Source: Flagellimonas lutaonensis (GTDB taxonomy: Bacteria > Bacteroidota > Bacteroidia > Flavobacteriales > Flavobacteriaceae). From it: a DNA stretch of 64,000 bases. The stretch is taken from assembly GCF_000963865.1 (NCBI RefSeq), contig NZ_CP011071.1:1616501-1680500 (forward strand), in the 5' to 3' direction. The notes beneath the pieces are model-generated. The model saw only the letters and a list, made by a program, of their open reading frames with translations. It had not been told where the DNA came from and did not search any database. A program made the translations under genes and the position numbers. Positions 18,189-26,622 of the stretch are shown here, in pieces (positions within the stretch are counted from its first letter, which is position 1; every line of letters begins with the position of its first letter).

Positions 18189-18228
18189 AGCTTCCAATTT
18201 TCTTAACTTAAGTCACAGCTTCCAATTT
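18189..18228. repeat. Perfect 12-bp direct repeat, 28-bp period, upstream of the hybrid sensor
   Basis: AGCTTCCAATTT occurs at 18189-18200 and 18217-18228, the second copy ending 7 bases before the hybrid sensor ATG. Possible regulator-binding or translational-control site; the position so close to the start makes binding by an autoregulator attractive. Confidence 0.5.
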
Positions 18229-18235
18229 GTGGCAA

Positions 18236-21200
18236 ATGTTTAATAAAAACTTATTGGCGATACTCTTTAAGGCCCTTTTCATTGTATTGGGCTTCTTCAA
18301 CTTAGAGGTGGTTTTCCCCCAATCACAAATAAGCTTCGGACAATTATCAATAAAAGAGGGTCTTTCGCAAAATTGCGGTATATCAGTTGCCCAAGACAGT
18401 ACGGGTTACTTATGGATTGCCACCCAAGATGGGTTGAACAAGTACGACGGTACTAATTTTGTTGTGTACCCCTTTATTTTTGACGATATAACAAGACCCG
18501 ATTACAGTCACTTGGGAAAGGTGTATGTGGATTGGCAGAACCAAGTCTGGTGTATTCCCTCCTCCAGAATATTGAACAGACTTGATCAAAGCAATGATCG
18601 ATTTGAACCCATACCGCTGACCGATGATGCCAGCGTGATCTATCAGGATCAAAATTTTGGGTATTGGGTGGGCACGTATTCGGAAGGGTTGCTGTACTCA
18701 AAAATGAACGATTCCGTTCCACATTTGCAAAACATCGGCCAGATCAAAGAGACCATCTATGCGCTGGCCCAATACGAAGCCAATATATTGGCCGCTACGG
18801 ATAATGGCATTTTGTCCATCGACATGGCCAATAAACAAATCAATGATACGTTGAATGAGACATTGGCCGAGGGCAGGATTTTAAAAAAGTTCAGCACTAT
18901 AACCATTGAGGCGGGCGGCAGACAGTGGTTTGGCACATATGGTGGCGGATTGTTTTTCAGGGAAGGCCAAAGCTCTTTTTTAAAGCGAGCGGCAGAGTTG
19001 CCCTTGAGTATCCCAATTCCAGATGATTTAAATATACTGTCGCTGTTTATAGACTCAAGAGAAAGGCTTTGGATCGGCACATACGGTGATGGGCTGTACC
19101 TGATATATCTTGATGGTTTTGAGACCCAGCATTTTATGGCCGATAAGCACAACCCCAGGGCCGTTCACTACAACGATATTCTGAGTATTTATGAAGATTA
19201 CACGGGTACCCTTTGGTTTGGCACCGATGGTGCCGGTCTGAGCTACTATGACGAATACCTTGAAAAGTTCAATGCGATCACCAATTTTCAGGTGCCCCAA
19301 AACATCAATGTCGAGGTTGTGAGGGCCATAACCACCGATGGTTCTGGATCTGTTTGGATCGGCACTTCGGACAAAGGTCTCATGGAATATATTCCCGCTG
19401 CCAACAGTTGGGTCAAGTATTCGACCGAGGGACCTGAAGAAACTCGGTTGCCTTCGAACAGGATCATGAGCCTGTATGCCGATGCGGATGGCGACCTTTG
19501 GATTGGTACCCAAGGGGGCGGACTCGCCATTCTTGAATCGGATGGCACCATCATAAATTATAACAACCCGCCAAACACGGGGCTCGAAGCCATTACCATT
19601 TGGGATATTTTTAAAGACAGCGAACAACGCTACTGGCTGGCCACGCGTGAAAATGGTCTGGTTCAATTCGATAAGAAAAAAGGACAGCTTATAAGTTACA
19701 ATGAAAAAAACGCTTCCATAGACCTGTCCGTCAGTGATAATATCCGGGTCATTACAGAAGACAACAAAGGCAATCTGTGGCTCGGAACCGATTCCGAAGG
19801 ACTTATCCATCTTAACCTAAAAGAGCAAAAAACCACCACATATAGGGCAGGAAACAGTGACGACTCTCTGTCGAACGACATGATCAAGTCGCTCTATTTC
19901 TCCGAGGATGACAATATACTCTGGATAGGTACCTACGGGGGCGGATTGAATGCCTTCGATATCGGCAATGACCGTTTTTATTCCTACACCGAAAAAGACG
20001 GTCTGGCCAACAATGTGATCTATGCCATCCTCCCTGATGGGCAGGGCAACCTTTGGCTCAGTTCTAACAGAGGCATTACCAAGTTCACCCCTGCTAGCTC
20101 CCTTGACCAAACGCCCATTATCACTAACTATACCAACTATGAAGGGCTGGCAACCGAGTTCAATACAGGGGCGTATCACATTGATGACAATGGCAATCTT
20201 TATTTTGGTGGTCTTGAGGGCATTTATTGGTTCAAACCCACCGACATCGTGGAAAATACCCAGTTGCCCAAAACGGCGATTACGGGTATGCAGGTGGGCA
20301 ACGAACCCTACCCCATTCGCCCGGGCATGAAATTGTCACACAAACAAAATACACTCTCGTTTACCTTTTCGAGCATGCAGTTCTCATTGCCCGAAAAAAA
20401 CCAGTACCAATATCGGTTGGTAGATTACGATGAAGAATGGATTCAAGCGGGCAACACCAATTTTGCCAGATATTCGCATGTGCCGCCAGGCGAATACGAG
20501 TTTCAGGTAAAATCGAGCAATTATGATGGCGTTTGGAACCCGAAACCGGCCACCTTCGCCTTTACCATTAAACCGCCCTGGTACTTCACCACCTTTGCCA
20601 AAGTATTATATGCGTTGCTGCTTCTCGGCGCTATCTATGGCGTCTATAGTTATCTGAAGTGGCGGTGGCGAATGAAGCTCGTCCTGGAGTTGAAAGAAGA
20701 GGAGGCACATCGGTTGAAACGACTCAACGACTTCAAATCTAAATTGTACACTGACATATCACATGAGTTCAGAACACCCCTTACCTTGATTTCGGGTCCT
20801 ATCGATGCGAAATTGGGCGATGGTGGGCTTTCTGATGCTGACCACGCCAATTTTTCTATGATCAAGCGAAATGTCAACCGTCTGATGGCATTGGTAGATC
20901 AACTATTGCACTTGGCAAGATTGGAGAAGGGAAAATTAAAATTGAAGGTCTCCCAAGGTGATTTGGGGTTGTTTTTGGGGATGTTGGCCACTTCTTTCAA
21001 GTACAGGGCCGAACAAAAAAATATCGACTATACCGTTGATGTCAAGGCACTTGATGGGGCATGGTACGATGAGGATGCCATTGATAAAATCGTCACCAAC
21101 CTGCTTTCGAACGCCCTTAAATATTGCCCCGAAAAGGGCAGCGTTCTCTTTAAGGCCGAAGAAAAAGGCGGTCATCTACAATTGGATGTAAAGAATACGG

Positions 21201-22264
21201 TCAAAAACTTTTCAGAAAAGAACCTCGACCAGCTCTTCAACAGGTTTTACCAACAAGATGAATATGCCGAGGGGGTAGGTGTGGGGCTTTCACTGGTCAA
21301 GCAATTGGTGAAACTTTATAAGGGCGAAGTATCAGTGCAGCTCGAAGACAATGATACCATTCATTTTCGGGTGATGTTGCCCATTGCCAGAGACCGTTTT
21401 TCCGATGCCCAAATCGTTGATGGAAACCAAAAAGCTGCCGTTTCCAATATTTCGAACACCGTTGATATAGATAGTGGTTACAAAGAGAACGAGCCAGCAC
21501 CAAGTGACCTGCCCATGGTACTGGTGGTCGAAGACCACCAAGAGGTGCGGCAGTTCTTGGCATCTGTATGGAAAAACAGGTTTCAGGTCTTTGAGGCTGC
21601 CGATGGCAGTTTGGGCATCAAAAAGGCCATCGAAATCGTGCCCGATCTGATCATATCAGACGTGCACATGCCCGGCACCGATGGCATCGAACTCTGCAAC
21701 ACCCTTAAGACCGATGAGCGTACCAGTCATATTCCCATTATACTTTTGACCGCCAGTACAGGCGAGGAGCAAGAGCTGAAAGGCCTGCAATCGGGGGCCG
21801 ATGATTTTGTGACCAAACCGTTTAAACTGCGGGTACTGGAAAAAAGGGTTCAGAACCTTATCGACAGCCGTCGTGCACTGCGCAGCCGCTATAGCCAAGA
21901 AGTCATTTTGAAGGCAAAGGACATTGCCATTACCCCCACCGATGAGGTTTTTTTGGGAAAAGTGCAAAGGGTGCTCGATGAACGGTTGTCCGACGCTGGG
22001 TTCAATGCCAAAACCTTTGCTTCGGTCGTGGGCATGAGCCGTATGCAGCTGCACCGAAAACTGACGGCCATCACGGGGCTTTCGACCACCGAGTTCATCC
22101 GTTCTCAGCGGTTGAAACAGGCCCTGCACATTCTCAAGACTTCTGACGCTACGGTCAACGAGGTGGCCTATACCGTGGGGTTTAATACCCCATCCTATTT
22201 TATCAAATGTTTTAAGGAAACCTATAAAAAAACCCCCGCCGAATTTCTTCAAAGCACTGATTGA
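18236..22264 (+). CDS. Hybrid two-component system sensor/regulator (HTCS, SusR-like)
   Basis: One-protein signalling system across the inner membrane, 1342 aa. The order is: signal peptide (about 1-30); two-component-regulator propeller repeats (DGLNKYDG, WIGTYGDGLYL, WFGTDGAGLSYY and further W-I/F-G-T repeats, about 40-690); Y_Y_Y domain (about 700-775); membrane helix (about 785-808); HisKA with H843 (ISHEFRTPLT); HATPase; receiver domain with D1142 (LIISDVHMPG); and a C-terminal AraC-type HTH (about 1235-1340). ATG at 18236 is preferred over TTG at 18227. HTCS proteins normally sense periplasmic glycans and switch on adjacent SusC/SusD loci. None is adjacent here; small exported proteins follow instead. 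Confidence 0.95.
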   Translation: MFNKNLLAILFKALFIVLGFFNLEVVFPQSQISFGQLSIKEGLSQNCGISVAQDSTGYLWIATQDGLNKYDGTNFVVYPFIFDDITRPDYSHLGKVYVDWQNQVWCIPSSRILNRLDQSNDRFEPIPLTDDASVIYQDQNFGYWVGTYSEGLLYSKMNDSVPHLQNIGQIKETIYALAQYEANILAATDNGILSIDMANKQINDTLNETLAEGRILKKFSTITIEAGGRQWFGTYGGGLFFREGQSSFLKRAAELPLSIPIPDDLNILSLFIDSRERLWIGTYGDGLYLIYLDGFETQHFMADKHNPRAVHYNDILSIYEDYTGTLWFGTDGAGLSYYDEYLEKFNAITNFQVPQNINVEVVRAITTDGSGSVWIGTSDKGLMEYIPAANSWVKYSTEGPEETRLPSNRIMSLYADADGDLWIGTQGGGLAILESDGTIINYNNPPNTGLEAITIWDIFKDSEQRYWLATRENGLVQFDKKKGQLISYNEKNASIDLSVSDNIRVITEDNKGNLWLGTDSEGLIHLNLKEQKTTTYRAGNSDDSLSNDMIKSLYFSEDDNILWIGTYGGGLNAFDIGNDRFYSYTEKDGLANNVIYAILPDGQGNLWLSSNRGITKFTPASSLDQTPIITNYTNYEGLATEFNTGAYHIDDNGNLYFGGLEGIYWFKPTDIVENTQLPKTAITGMQVGNEPYPIRPGMKLSHKQNTLSFTFSSMQFSLPEKNQYQYRLVDYDEEWIQAGNTNFARYSHVPPGEYEFQVKSSNYDGVWNPKPATFAFTIKPPWYFTTFAKVLYALLLLGAIYGVYSYLKWRWRMKLVLELKEEEAHRLKRLNDFKSKLYTDISHEFRTPLTLISGPIDAKLGDGGLSDADHANFSMIKRNVNRLMALVDQLLHLARLEKGKLKLKVSQGDLGLFLGMLATSFKYRAEQKNIDYTVDVKALDGAWYDEDAIDKIVTNLLSNALKYCPEKGSVLFKAEEKGGHLQLDVKNTVKNFSEKNLDQLFNRFYQQDEYAEGVGVGLSLVKQLVKLYKGEVSVQLEDNDTIHFRVMLPIARDRFSDAQIVDGNQKAAVSNISNTVDIDSGYKENEPAPSDLPMVLVVEDHQEVRQFLASVWKNRFQVFEAADGSLGIKKAIEIVPDLIISDVHMPGTDGIELCNTLKTDERTSHIPIILLTASTGEEQELKGLQSGADDFVTKPFKLRVLEKRVQNLIDSRRALRSRYSQEVILKAKDIAITPTDEVFLGKVQRVLDERLSDAGFNAKTFASVVGMSRMQLHRKLTAITGLSTTEFIRSQRLKQALHILKTSDATVNEVAYTVGFNTPSYFIKCFKETYKKTPAEFLQSTD

Positions 22265-22414
22265 TAGCTTTCAATCCACCTACTCGCATCCCATCCCATC
22301 GCCTGTTACATTTCTTGCATACTTGGTTACATACATGGCATGAATCCGCAATTTTGATAGTTACTTTCGATGCAGATACAAAACGATTTGTAACGAGAAA
22401 TTTTACCTGCGGAA

Positions 22415-22528
22415 ATGAAAAAGAATGAAACCATGTATATCCTATTCGGAAAGATGGACGCCATCTCACTGTTGCTGTTGGCCGTTGCGGCCATATCATT
22501 GGGTATTGTGGTGTTGCTGCTTGTTTAA
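22415..22528 (+). CDS. Putative small membrane protein, 37 aa
   Basis: The ORF starts MKKNETMYILFGKMDAISLL and ends in a long hydrophobic run (LLLLAVAAISLGIVVLLLV), so it is a plausible single-pass or tail-anchored small protein. A GGAAATG context precedes the start. It lies between the hybrid sensor and the exported-protein island. Too short for certainty; no family recognised. Confidence 0.35.
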   Translation: MKKNETMYILFGKMDAISLLLLAVAAISLGIVVLLLV

Positions 22529-22629
22529 AAAGCGTTGATCCTTTTACGGACGACCTGTAAAAAAACATAAAAATCCCCCTGGGGAAGCCGAAAACCAGAT
22601 AGAGTAGGCATCACGTAAACGTTACCGCT

Positions 22630-22974
22630 ATGTTACATATAGCACAGGGGAAAACCTCACCAGATGATTGGGCCGATTATGAGAGCTCACGGGGCGGCAT
22701 TTATGTTGATGTGGATACCTCGTCAGGGGGCTTTACGGCAACACCCCATTACATGGTATCGCTCGAAGGCAAAAGCCATCACTGGTGCGCCAACGGGGCA
22801 AACGCAATCTACGACGCCACGCCCACGGGTTTCAGGGTGTATTTAAGATGGACAGACGACAACGGCCATTTCGGTGAGTTGAACCCCTTAAAAAAAGAAA
22901 CGGCAAAAAGGTATAAGTGGCACCTGAAATGGACAGGCATACAACTTTGCAATTCAAAAGGGAACAAGAAATAA
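22630..22974 (+). CDS. Small beta-rich protein of unknown function, 114 aa
   Basis: No function recognised with confidence. There is no signal peptide. The sequence has repeated short strands (GGIYVDVDTSSGGF, TPHYMVSLEG, HHWCANGANAIYDATPTGFRVYLRW, YKWHLKWTGIQLC) with conserved-looking Trp, Gly and Tyr. The pattern suggests a small beta-sandwich or lectin-like module, which is inference. It is first in a run of small genes (22630-24857) downstream of the hybrid sensor, 18 bases before the next gene. Confidence 0.65.
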   Translation: MLHIAQGKTSPDDWADYESSRGGIYVDVDTSSGGFTATPHYMVSLEGKSHHWCANGANAIYDATPTGFRVYLRWTDDNGHFGELNPLKKETAKRYKWHLKWTGIQLCNSKGNKK

Positions 22975-22992
22975 TCGTAATTCAAAAAAATC

Positions 22993-23451
22993 ATGAAAAC
23001 GCAAATTTTTATCACCACATTTTTACTGGTGTTCGCAACAGGGTTGGTACACGCCCAGACACGAAGCACCAAAGGCACTAAGGTTATTTTGGTCGTTGAC
23101 AAGGCGAACAAGGTCACCAATATGGAATTGTTTTCGGACAAAATGGGAAATTTTGACAGTAAGGCATTTCAAAAACGGCATCCCAACGCCAAGTAAATGC
23201 TTGGGCTGCTGAACGGAAAGTACAAAACAGTGGGTGCGGCAATAGAACCCCTTGGTGATGCGACCATTACCATTTTTACCGATAAGAATGCCCTGCCCGG
23301 TGATCAGTTTTTGCCGGGAGACCAATTCTTGCCCGGTGACCAGTTTCTCCCAGGGGATCAATTTCTCCCAGGCGATCAGTTTACATTGGGCAACAACAAG
23401 GCCCAATTGGTCTCCCGAAAGAGGGGTCAAATGGTGGTAAGGGTACAATGA
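22993..23451 (+). pseudogene. Exported LPGDQF-repeat protein interrupted by one in-frame TAA
   Basis: Two reading frames lie end to end in the same frame: 22993-23196 (67 aa with signal peptide MKTQIFITTFLLVFATGLVHAQ) and 23197-23451 (84 aa, no signal). They are separated only by TAA at 23194-23196, which is directly followed by ATG. Without the stop this would be one exported protein of about 152 residues. The second half has five tandem LPGDQF hexapeptides (23293-23382) and a basic end. A nonsense mutation, stop-codon read-through, or two separate genes are all possible; the lack of a signal peptide on the second half favours a single original gene. Confidence 0.6.
23293..23382 (+). repeat. 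Five tandem 18-bp units encoding LPGDQF
   Basis: Units start at 23293, 23311, 23329, 23347 and 23365. All encode Leu-Pro-Gly-Asp-Gln-Phe exactly, although third positions differ between units (Leu by ctg/ttg/ctc, Pro by ccc/ccg/cca, Gly by ggt/gga/ggg/ggc). The peptide is conserved while the DNA has drifted, which points to past selection on the protein repeat. Confidence 0.9.
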
Positions 23452-23469
23452 TTAAAACATGAGCAGAAA

Positions 23470-23505
23470 TCCTCTCTCTTCTGGGGAGAGGATATAGGAG
23501 AGGGG
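23470..23505. repeat. REP-like hairpin element, related to the pair flanking the DUF559 gene
   Basis: A 7-base stem (TCCTCTC/GAGAGGA, 23470-23476 and 23486-23492) is followed by TATAGGAGAGGGGA. Arrangement and composition resemble the elements at 44078-44110 and 44496-44533: hairpin, short A/T spacer, then a G-rich tail. It lies between two exported-protein genes with no endonuclease gene, as a solitary copy. Confidence 0.5.
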
Positions 23506-23548
23506 ACTTTTACCTCAAAGCAATAGAAAAAAACAAAAAACAAAAAAC

Positions 23549-24229
23549 ATGAAAACACTGCAAAAATTACTACTGATTTCCGCCCTGCTACTGTGCAGCC
23601 CCATGGCCATGGCCCAAGAGGGCGATATTATGGGTGCACTTATGGAAGCCGCCGCAGCACAAGAAAATGCGGGGAATCAAGCGCAATCTGCAGCAGATAA
23701 TGCAGCCCAATCTGAAGCTGCAACAGCATGGGAAGAGGCATGGGAAAAAATGATGGAGGAAAATGGCAAGGTTGTGAATGCACTGGACACCAAATACCTG
23801 AAATGCACGGCACTTATGGTATTGTATGTGCATGCATACTTAAAACTTGTCAATGAACATAAACTGGGAGATCTTACAATGTCCGCATGTGATGCATTGG
23901 GTATGCAGACCTTGGCCATGGCCAGCTCGACCACCATCATGTACTGCCCGGAGAAAATGGCCCAACTACATTATACGCAGTTTAGACCCATTCGCGATGA
24001 TTTTTATGAAGTTCTGCAATCGATGGATAATGAAACATTGGCTATAAGAATAGGTTATATGCTTGACAATATTATAAGACGATGGAGGAGAGATAATTCG
24101 GTATCTGAGGATGATGTTGGCAACGAATTCGTCTTGGACTACCTCATAAAATTTTTCAGGCCTGAATACATTCTCTATCGCACATTCGAAATCGGTCAGA
24201 AAATGGAGGCTTTGGGTTGTGAGGGCTAG
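23549..24229 (+). CDS. Exported protein of unknown function, 226 aa
   Basis: No family recognised. The signal peptide MKTLQKLLLISALLLCSPMAMAQ is followed by an Ala/Gln-rich helical segment (EAAAAQENAGNQAQSAADNAAQSE) and a helical body with four to five Cys (KCTALMV, SACDAL, MYCPEK, LGCEG) that could form disulfides in the periplasm. It belongs to the small exported-protein island downstream of the hybrid sensor. Its stop is 52 bases before the next gene's start. Confidence 0.7.
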   Translation: MKTLQKLLLISALLLCSPMAMAQEGDIMGALMEAAAAQENAGNQAQSAADNAAQSEAATAWEEAWEKMMEENGKVVNALDTKYLKCTALMVLYVHAYLKLVNEHKLGDLTMSACDALGMQTLAMASSTTIMYCPEKMAQLHYTQFRPIRDDFYEVLQSMDNETLAIRIGYMLDNIIRRWRRDNSVSEDDVGNEFVLDYLIKFFRPEYILYRTFEIGQKMEALGCEG

Positions 24230-24281
24230 TCGCTCAAAGAGCATTCACTGGAATAAACCAACAAATAAAACCTATAAACAG

Positions 24282-24857
24282 ATGAACATATCGACCCTAA
24301 GATTGTTTTTTGCCATGTCAATCCTTATTTGCATTGGAGGATGCAACTTTGGCGGCGATAAAGAAAAGAAGGCAACGGAGAACAACGGCGAACCCGCCAC
24401 CAATGCCGTCAAAAATTCAAATGTGTATTTGGAGGCCGATGTATGGCGCAGTTGGTCTCCATCCAAAGAACTCATGGGCTATACATTGGTACGATTTGTC
24501 ACCGACCCTTTTAAATTGCAGGGGTTGAATTCAACCACAGCGCGTTATGAAAAAGACGAGGTGTTCATCACGGTGCAGGTTGTTGACGGCAATTCTGAAA
24601 AAGGAAAAAGAGAGATCCGTGACCATTTGGCGATAGCCAACCTCGAACGCGATTACTCCAGCGACTACGGCTATGAAAAGACCTTAATGCACAACGGTAT
24701 CAAGGCCAAAGAAGAATACCTGGCCCCACCCGCAGGCCAATACCTGATCAAGTTTATGCTCAAAGACCAATATGGCGTCTCGGTAAAATCCAATGCCGAA
24801 ACATCAGATGAAATCTGGGGGTTTATAGACCGATTAAACCTTGAAGATTTGAAGTGA
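24282..24857 (+). CDS. Putative lipoprotein of unknown function, 191 aa
   Basis: ATG at 24282 gives MNISTLRLFFAMSILICIGGCNFGG, a lipoprotein signal with lipobox I-G-G-C. The mature part starts with a charged linker (DKEKKATENNGE), then a mixed alpha/beta domain of about 150 residues (VYLEADVWRSWSPSKELMGYTLVRF...DEVFITVQVVDG). No family recognised. It is the last gene of the exported-protein island and is followed by a strong terminator. Confidence 0.7.
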   Translation: MNISTLRLFFAMSILICIGGCNFGGDKEKKATENNGEPATNAVKNSNVYLEADVWRSWSPSKELMGYTLVRFVTDPFKLQGLNSTTARYEKDEVFITVQVVDGNSEKGKREIRDHLAIANLERDYSSDYGYEKTLMHNGIKAKEEYLAPPAGQYLIKFMLKDQYGVSVKSNAETSDEIWGFIDRLNLEDLK

Positions 24858-24923
24858 TAATTTCTCTGGCTCTTATTGATTGTCGAGCCTGGTATGTTTA
24901 GCGGACACAAGGATGGCCAAAGT

Positions 24924-24967
24924 AAAAGACCGAAAAGTATTTTGAAATGTACTTTTCGGTCTTTTTT
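24924..24967 (+). terminator. Strong intrinsic terminator
   Basis: A perfect 16-base stem (24924-24939 and 24950-24965) with a 10-base loop ends in a T run. It closes the exported-protein island and separates it from the nrdB transcription unit. Confidence 0.88.
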
Positions 24968-25070
24968 ATCGAGTGTTCAATCTTTTGTTCGAAGCCTTGA
25001 AAATGTCAACTTCTCAAAGCTCCAATAAACATCACTTGCGAGCATGGATTTCAACAACTTATGTTAAAAA

Positions 25071-25103
25071 CTTTGGGGCTGTTTTAGCAAAACAGCCTTT
25101 AAA
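25071..25103. promoter_or_regulatory. Hairpin in the nrdB leader
   Basis: GGCTGTTTT (25077-25085) and AAAACAGCC (25089-25097) form a perfect 9-bp stem with a 3-base loop. The flanking CTTT and AAAG can extend it after a small internal loop. It sits about 85 bases before nrdB, where an attenuator or repressor site might act. The T-rich tract needed for termination is weak. The rest of the 24858-25184 gap shows no gene with support. Confidence 0.5.
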
Positions 25104-25184
25104 GTTCGGGTTCATTTTTAAATCTTTGTTAGCCCGTCCAGAGGGAAAATTCACTCGATTAAGCAACTTTAATTTTTTTTGAAT

Positions 25185-26171
25185 ATGTCATCAGCCGTTG
25201 AGCCCATTTTGCAAGAAAACAAAGACCGATTTGTCATTTTTCCCATTCAGCACCACGATTTGTGGGAATGGTACAAAAAGCAGGAAGCTTGCTTCTGGAC
25301 GGCCGAAGAGATAGACCTGCACCAAGACCTATCGGATTGGACCACCAAACTCAACGATGACGAGCGCTATTTCATCAAACATATTCTGGCATTCTTCGCA
25401 GCTTCTGATGGTATCGTAAACGAGAACCTTGCCGAAAACTTCGTGAACGAAGTGCAGTATTCTGAGGCCAAGTTCTTCTATGGTTTTCAGATTATGATGG
25501 AAAACATCCATTCAGAAACCTATTCGTTGCTCATCGATACCTATGTGAAAGACGAGAAGGAGAAGAACATTCTGTTCAAGGCCATCGAAAATTTCCCTGC
25601 TATCAAGAAAAAAGCTGATTGGGCGTTGAAATGGATTGAGTCGCCAAGTTTTGCAGAGCGCCTTATTGCGTTTGCAGCGGTCGAAGGTATTTTCTTCTCG
25701 GGTGCTTTCTGCTCCATTTTTTGGCTGAAGAAAAGAGGCCTGATGCCCGGATTGACCTTTTCCAATGAATTGATTTCAAGGGATGAGGGCATGCATTGCG
25801 ACTATGCGGTACATCTGCACAACAACCACTTGGTGAACAAGGTGCCCAAAGAACGTATAAAGGAAATTATCGTCGATGCGCTGAACATTGAGCGTGAGTT
25901 CATCACCGAATCACTTCCGGTAAGCTTGATTGGAATGAACGCTAAATTGATGACCCAATATCTGGAGTTTGTGACCGACAGGCTCTTGGTCGAACTCGGA
26001 TGCGAAAAGGTCTATAATTCCACCAACCCGTTTGATTTCATGGATATGATTTCCCTTCAGGGAAAAACAAACTTTTTTGAAAAAAGGGTTTCAGAGTACC
26101 AAAAAGCGGGTGTGCTCAACAAAGAGAAAGACACCGATTCACAGAAAATCAGCTTCGACGCTGATTTCTGA
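25185..26171 (+). CDS. nrdB: Ribonucleoside-diphosphate reductase, small (beta) subunit
   Basis: Class I ribonucleotide reductase radical-generating subunit, partner of NrdA. Dimetal ligands are visible: D75 (AASDG), E106 and H109 ([10 protein letters not shown]), E167 (AAVEGIFF), and E201/H204 (RDEGMHCDY). The radical Tyr is present four residues after the ligand His (Y113), so this is a canonical tyrosyl-radical enzyme. ATG at 25185 is chosen over the TTG two codons upstream. Length (328 aa) is normal. nrdA follows after an inserted four-helix-bundle gene, a gap of about 490 bases. Confidence 0.96.
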   Translation: MSSAVEPILQENKDRFVIFPIQHHDLWEWYKKQEACFWTAEEIDLHQDLSDWTTKLNDDERYFIKHILAFFAASDGIVNENLAENFVNEVQYSEAKFFYGFQIMMENIHSETYSLLIDTYVKDEKEKNILFKAIENFPAIKKKADWALKWIESPSFAERLIAFAAVEGIFFSGAFCSIFWLKKRGLMPGLTFSNELISRDEGMHCDYAVHLHNNHLVNKVPKERIKEIIVDALNIEREFITESLPVSLIGMNAKLMTQYLEFVTDRLLVELGCEKVYNSTNPFDFMDMISLQGKTNFFEKRVSEYQKAGVLNKEKDTDSQKISFDADF

Positions 26172-26204
26172 TTTACGAGGTACGATTTTAGATTGACGAT
26201 TTGT
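26163..26204. repeat. Degenerate heptamer tandem array (GATTTAC-like), left flank of the four-helix-bundle gene
   Basis: Six consecutive 7-base units, consensus GATTTAC, run from the last codons of nrdB through its stop: GATTTCT, GATTTAC, GAGGTAC, GATTTTA, GATTGAC, GATTTGT. A second array with the same period but opposite orientation lies at 26623-26657, so the two bracket the four-helix-bundle gene as inverted repeats. Confidence 0.6.
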
Positions 26205-26225
26205 TTGATTGGAGTAATCTAAAAT

Positions 26226-26591
26226 TTGGTGAAAGAAAAATTAAAGAAGCGCACACAAACATTTGCGATAGATTGCGGGTATCTGTGTTCAAGATTTCCG
26301 GCCACAAGAGAATACGATGCTTACTGTCGGCAATTGATAAGGTGTGCAGCCTCGGTCGGAGCGAATTACAGGGCGGCGTGTAGGGCAAAATCAGATGCCG
26401 ATTTTTTGAACAAGCTGAAAATTGTTGAAGAAGAGGCTGATGAGAGCATGTATTTTTTGGAGATACTCTTGATCATATCCCAAAAAGAGCATCAAGAAAT
26501 AAAGAGGTTGTTGCAGGAGGCCAACGAGTTATTGTCAATTATAGTGGCTTCCATCAATACGGTAAGAAAAAGAATAAAAGACAAAAAATAA
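26226..26591 (+). CDS. Four-helix-bundle protein (S23/IVS-type family)
   Basis: Small all-helical protein of the four-helix-bundle family first seen in 23S rRNA intervening sequences, also related to the avd accessory proteins of diversity-generating retroelements. Signatures are F-P-A-T-R-E-Y-D-A-Y-C-R-Q-L-I-R-C-A-A-S-V-G-A-N-Y-R-A-A-x-R-A and D-F-L-N-K-L-K-I-V-E-E-E-A-D-E-S-x-Y-F-L-E. The usual start is lacking; TTG at 26226 or GTG at 26229 are the only candidates after an in-frame stop at 26220. It splits nrdB from nrdA and is bracketed by inverted heptamer arrays. Biological role unknown. Confidence 0.85.
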   Translation: MVKEKLKKRTQTFAIDCGYLCSRFPATREYDAYCRQLIRCAASVGANYRAACRAKSDADFLNKLKIVEEEADESMYFLEILLIISQKEHQEIKRLLQEANELLSIIVASINTVRKRIKDKK

Positions 26592-26622
26592 TCAACTTAA
26601 CAACAATTAATGTAGAATAGGA

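Larger units (their letters stand above)
17568..18235. other. Gene-poor divergent region between the LytTR regulator and the hybrid sensor
   Basis: About 670 bases. It holds a 12-bp direct repeat (17765-17797), a 39-codon plus-strand ORF (17876-17995) and a second 12-bp direct repeat (18189-18228) just before the hybrid sensor start. The rest is A/T-rich with no recognisable RNA or complete gene. A minus-strand open frame at 17797-18084 has no family features and overlaps the more plausible small plus-strand ORF. Confidence 0.6.

Noticed and set aside
23293-23382. Regularly spaced 18-bp repeats reminiscent of a small CRISPR-like array
   Set aside because: Units are contiguous without spacers, in frame, and encode LPGDQF with synonymous drift; it is a protein repeat.
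24973-25182. 69-codon plus-strand open frame in the nrdB leader
   Set aside because: Composition is not coding-like, it contains the leader hairpin and overlaps the RBS region of nrdB.
26201-26383. Open frame overlapping the four-helix-bundle gene in another phase
   Set aside because: Its product has no family features, whereas the overlapping frame has clear four-helix-bundle signatures; a shadow frame.
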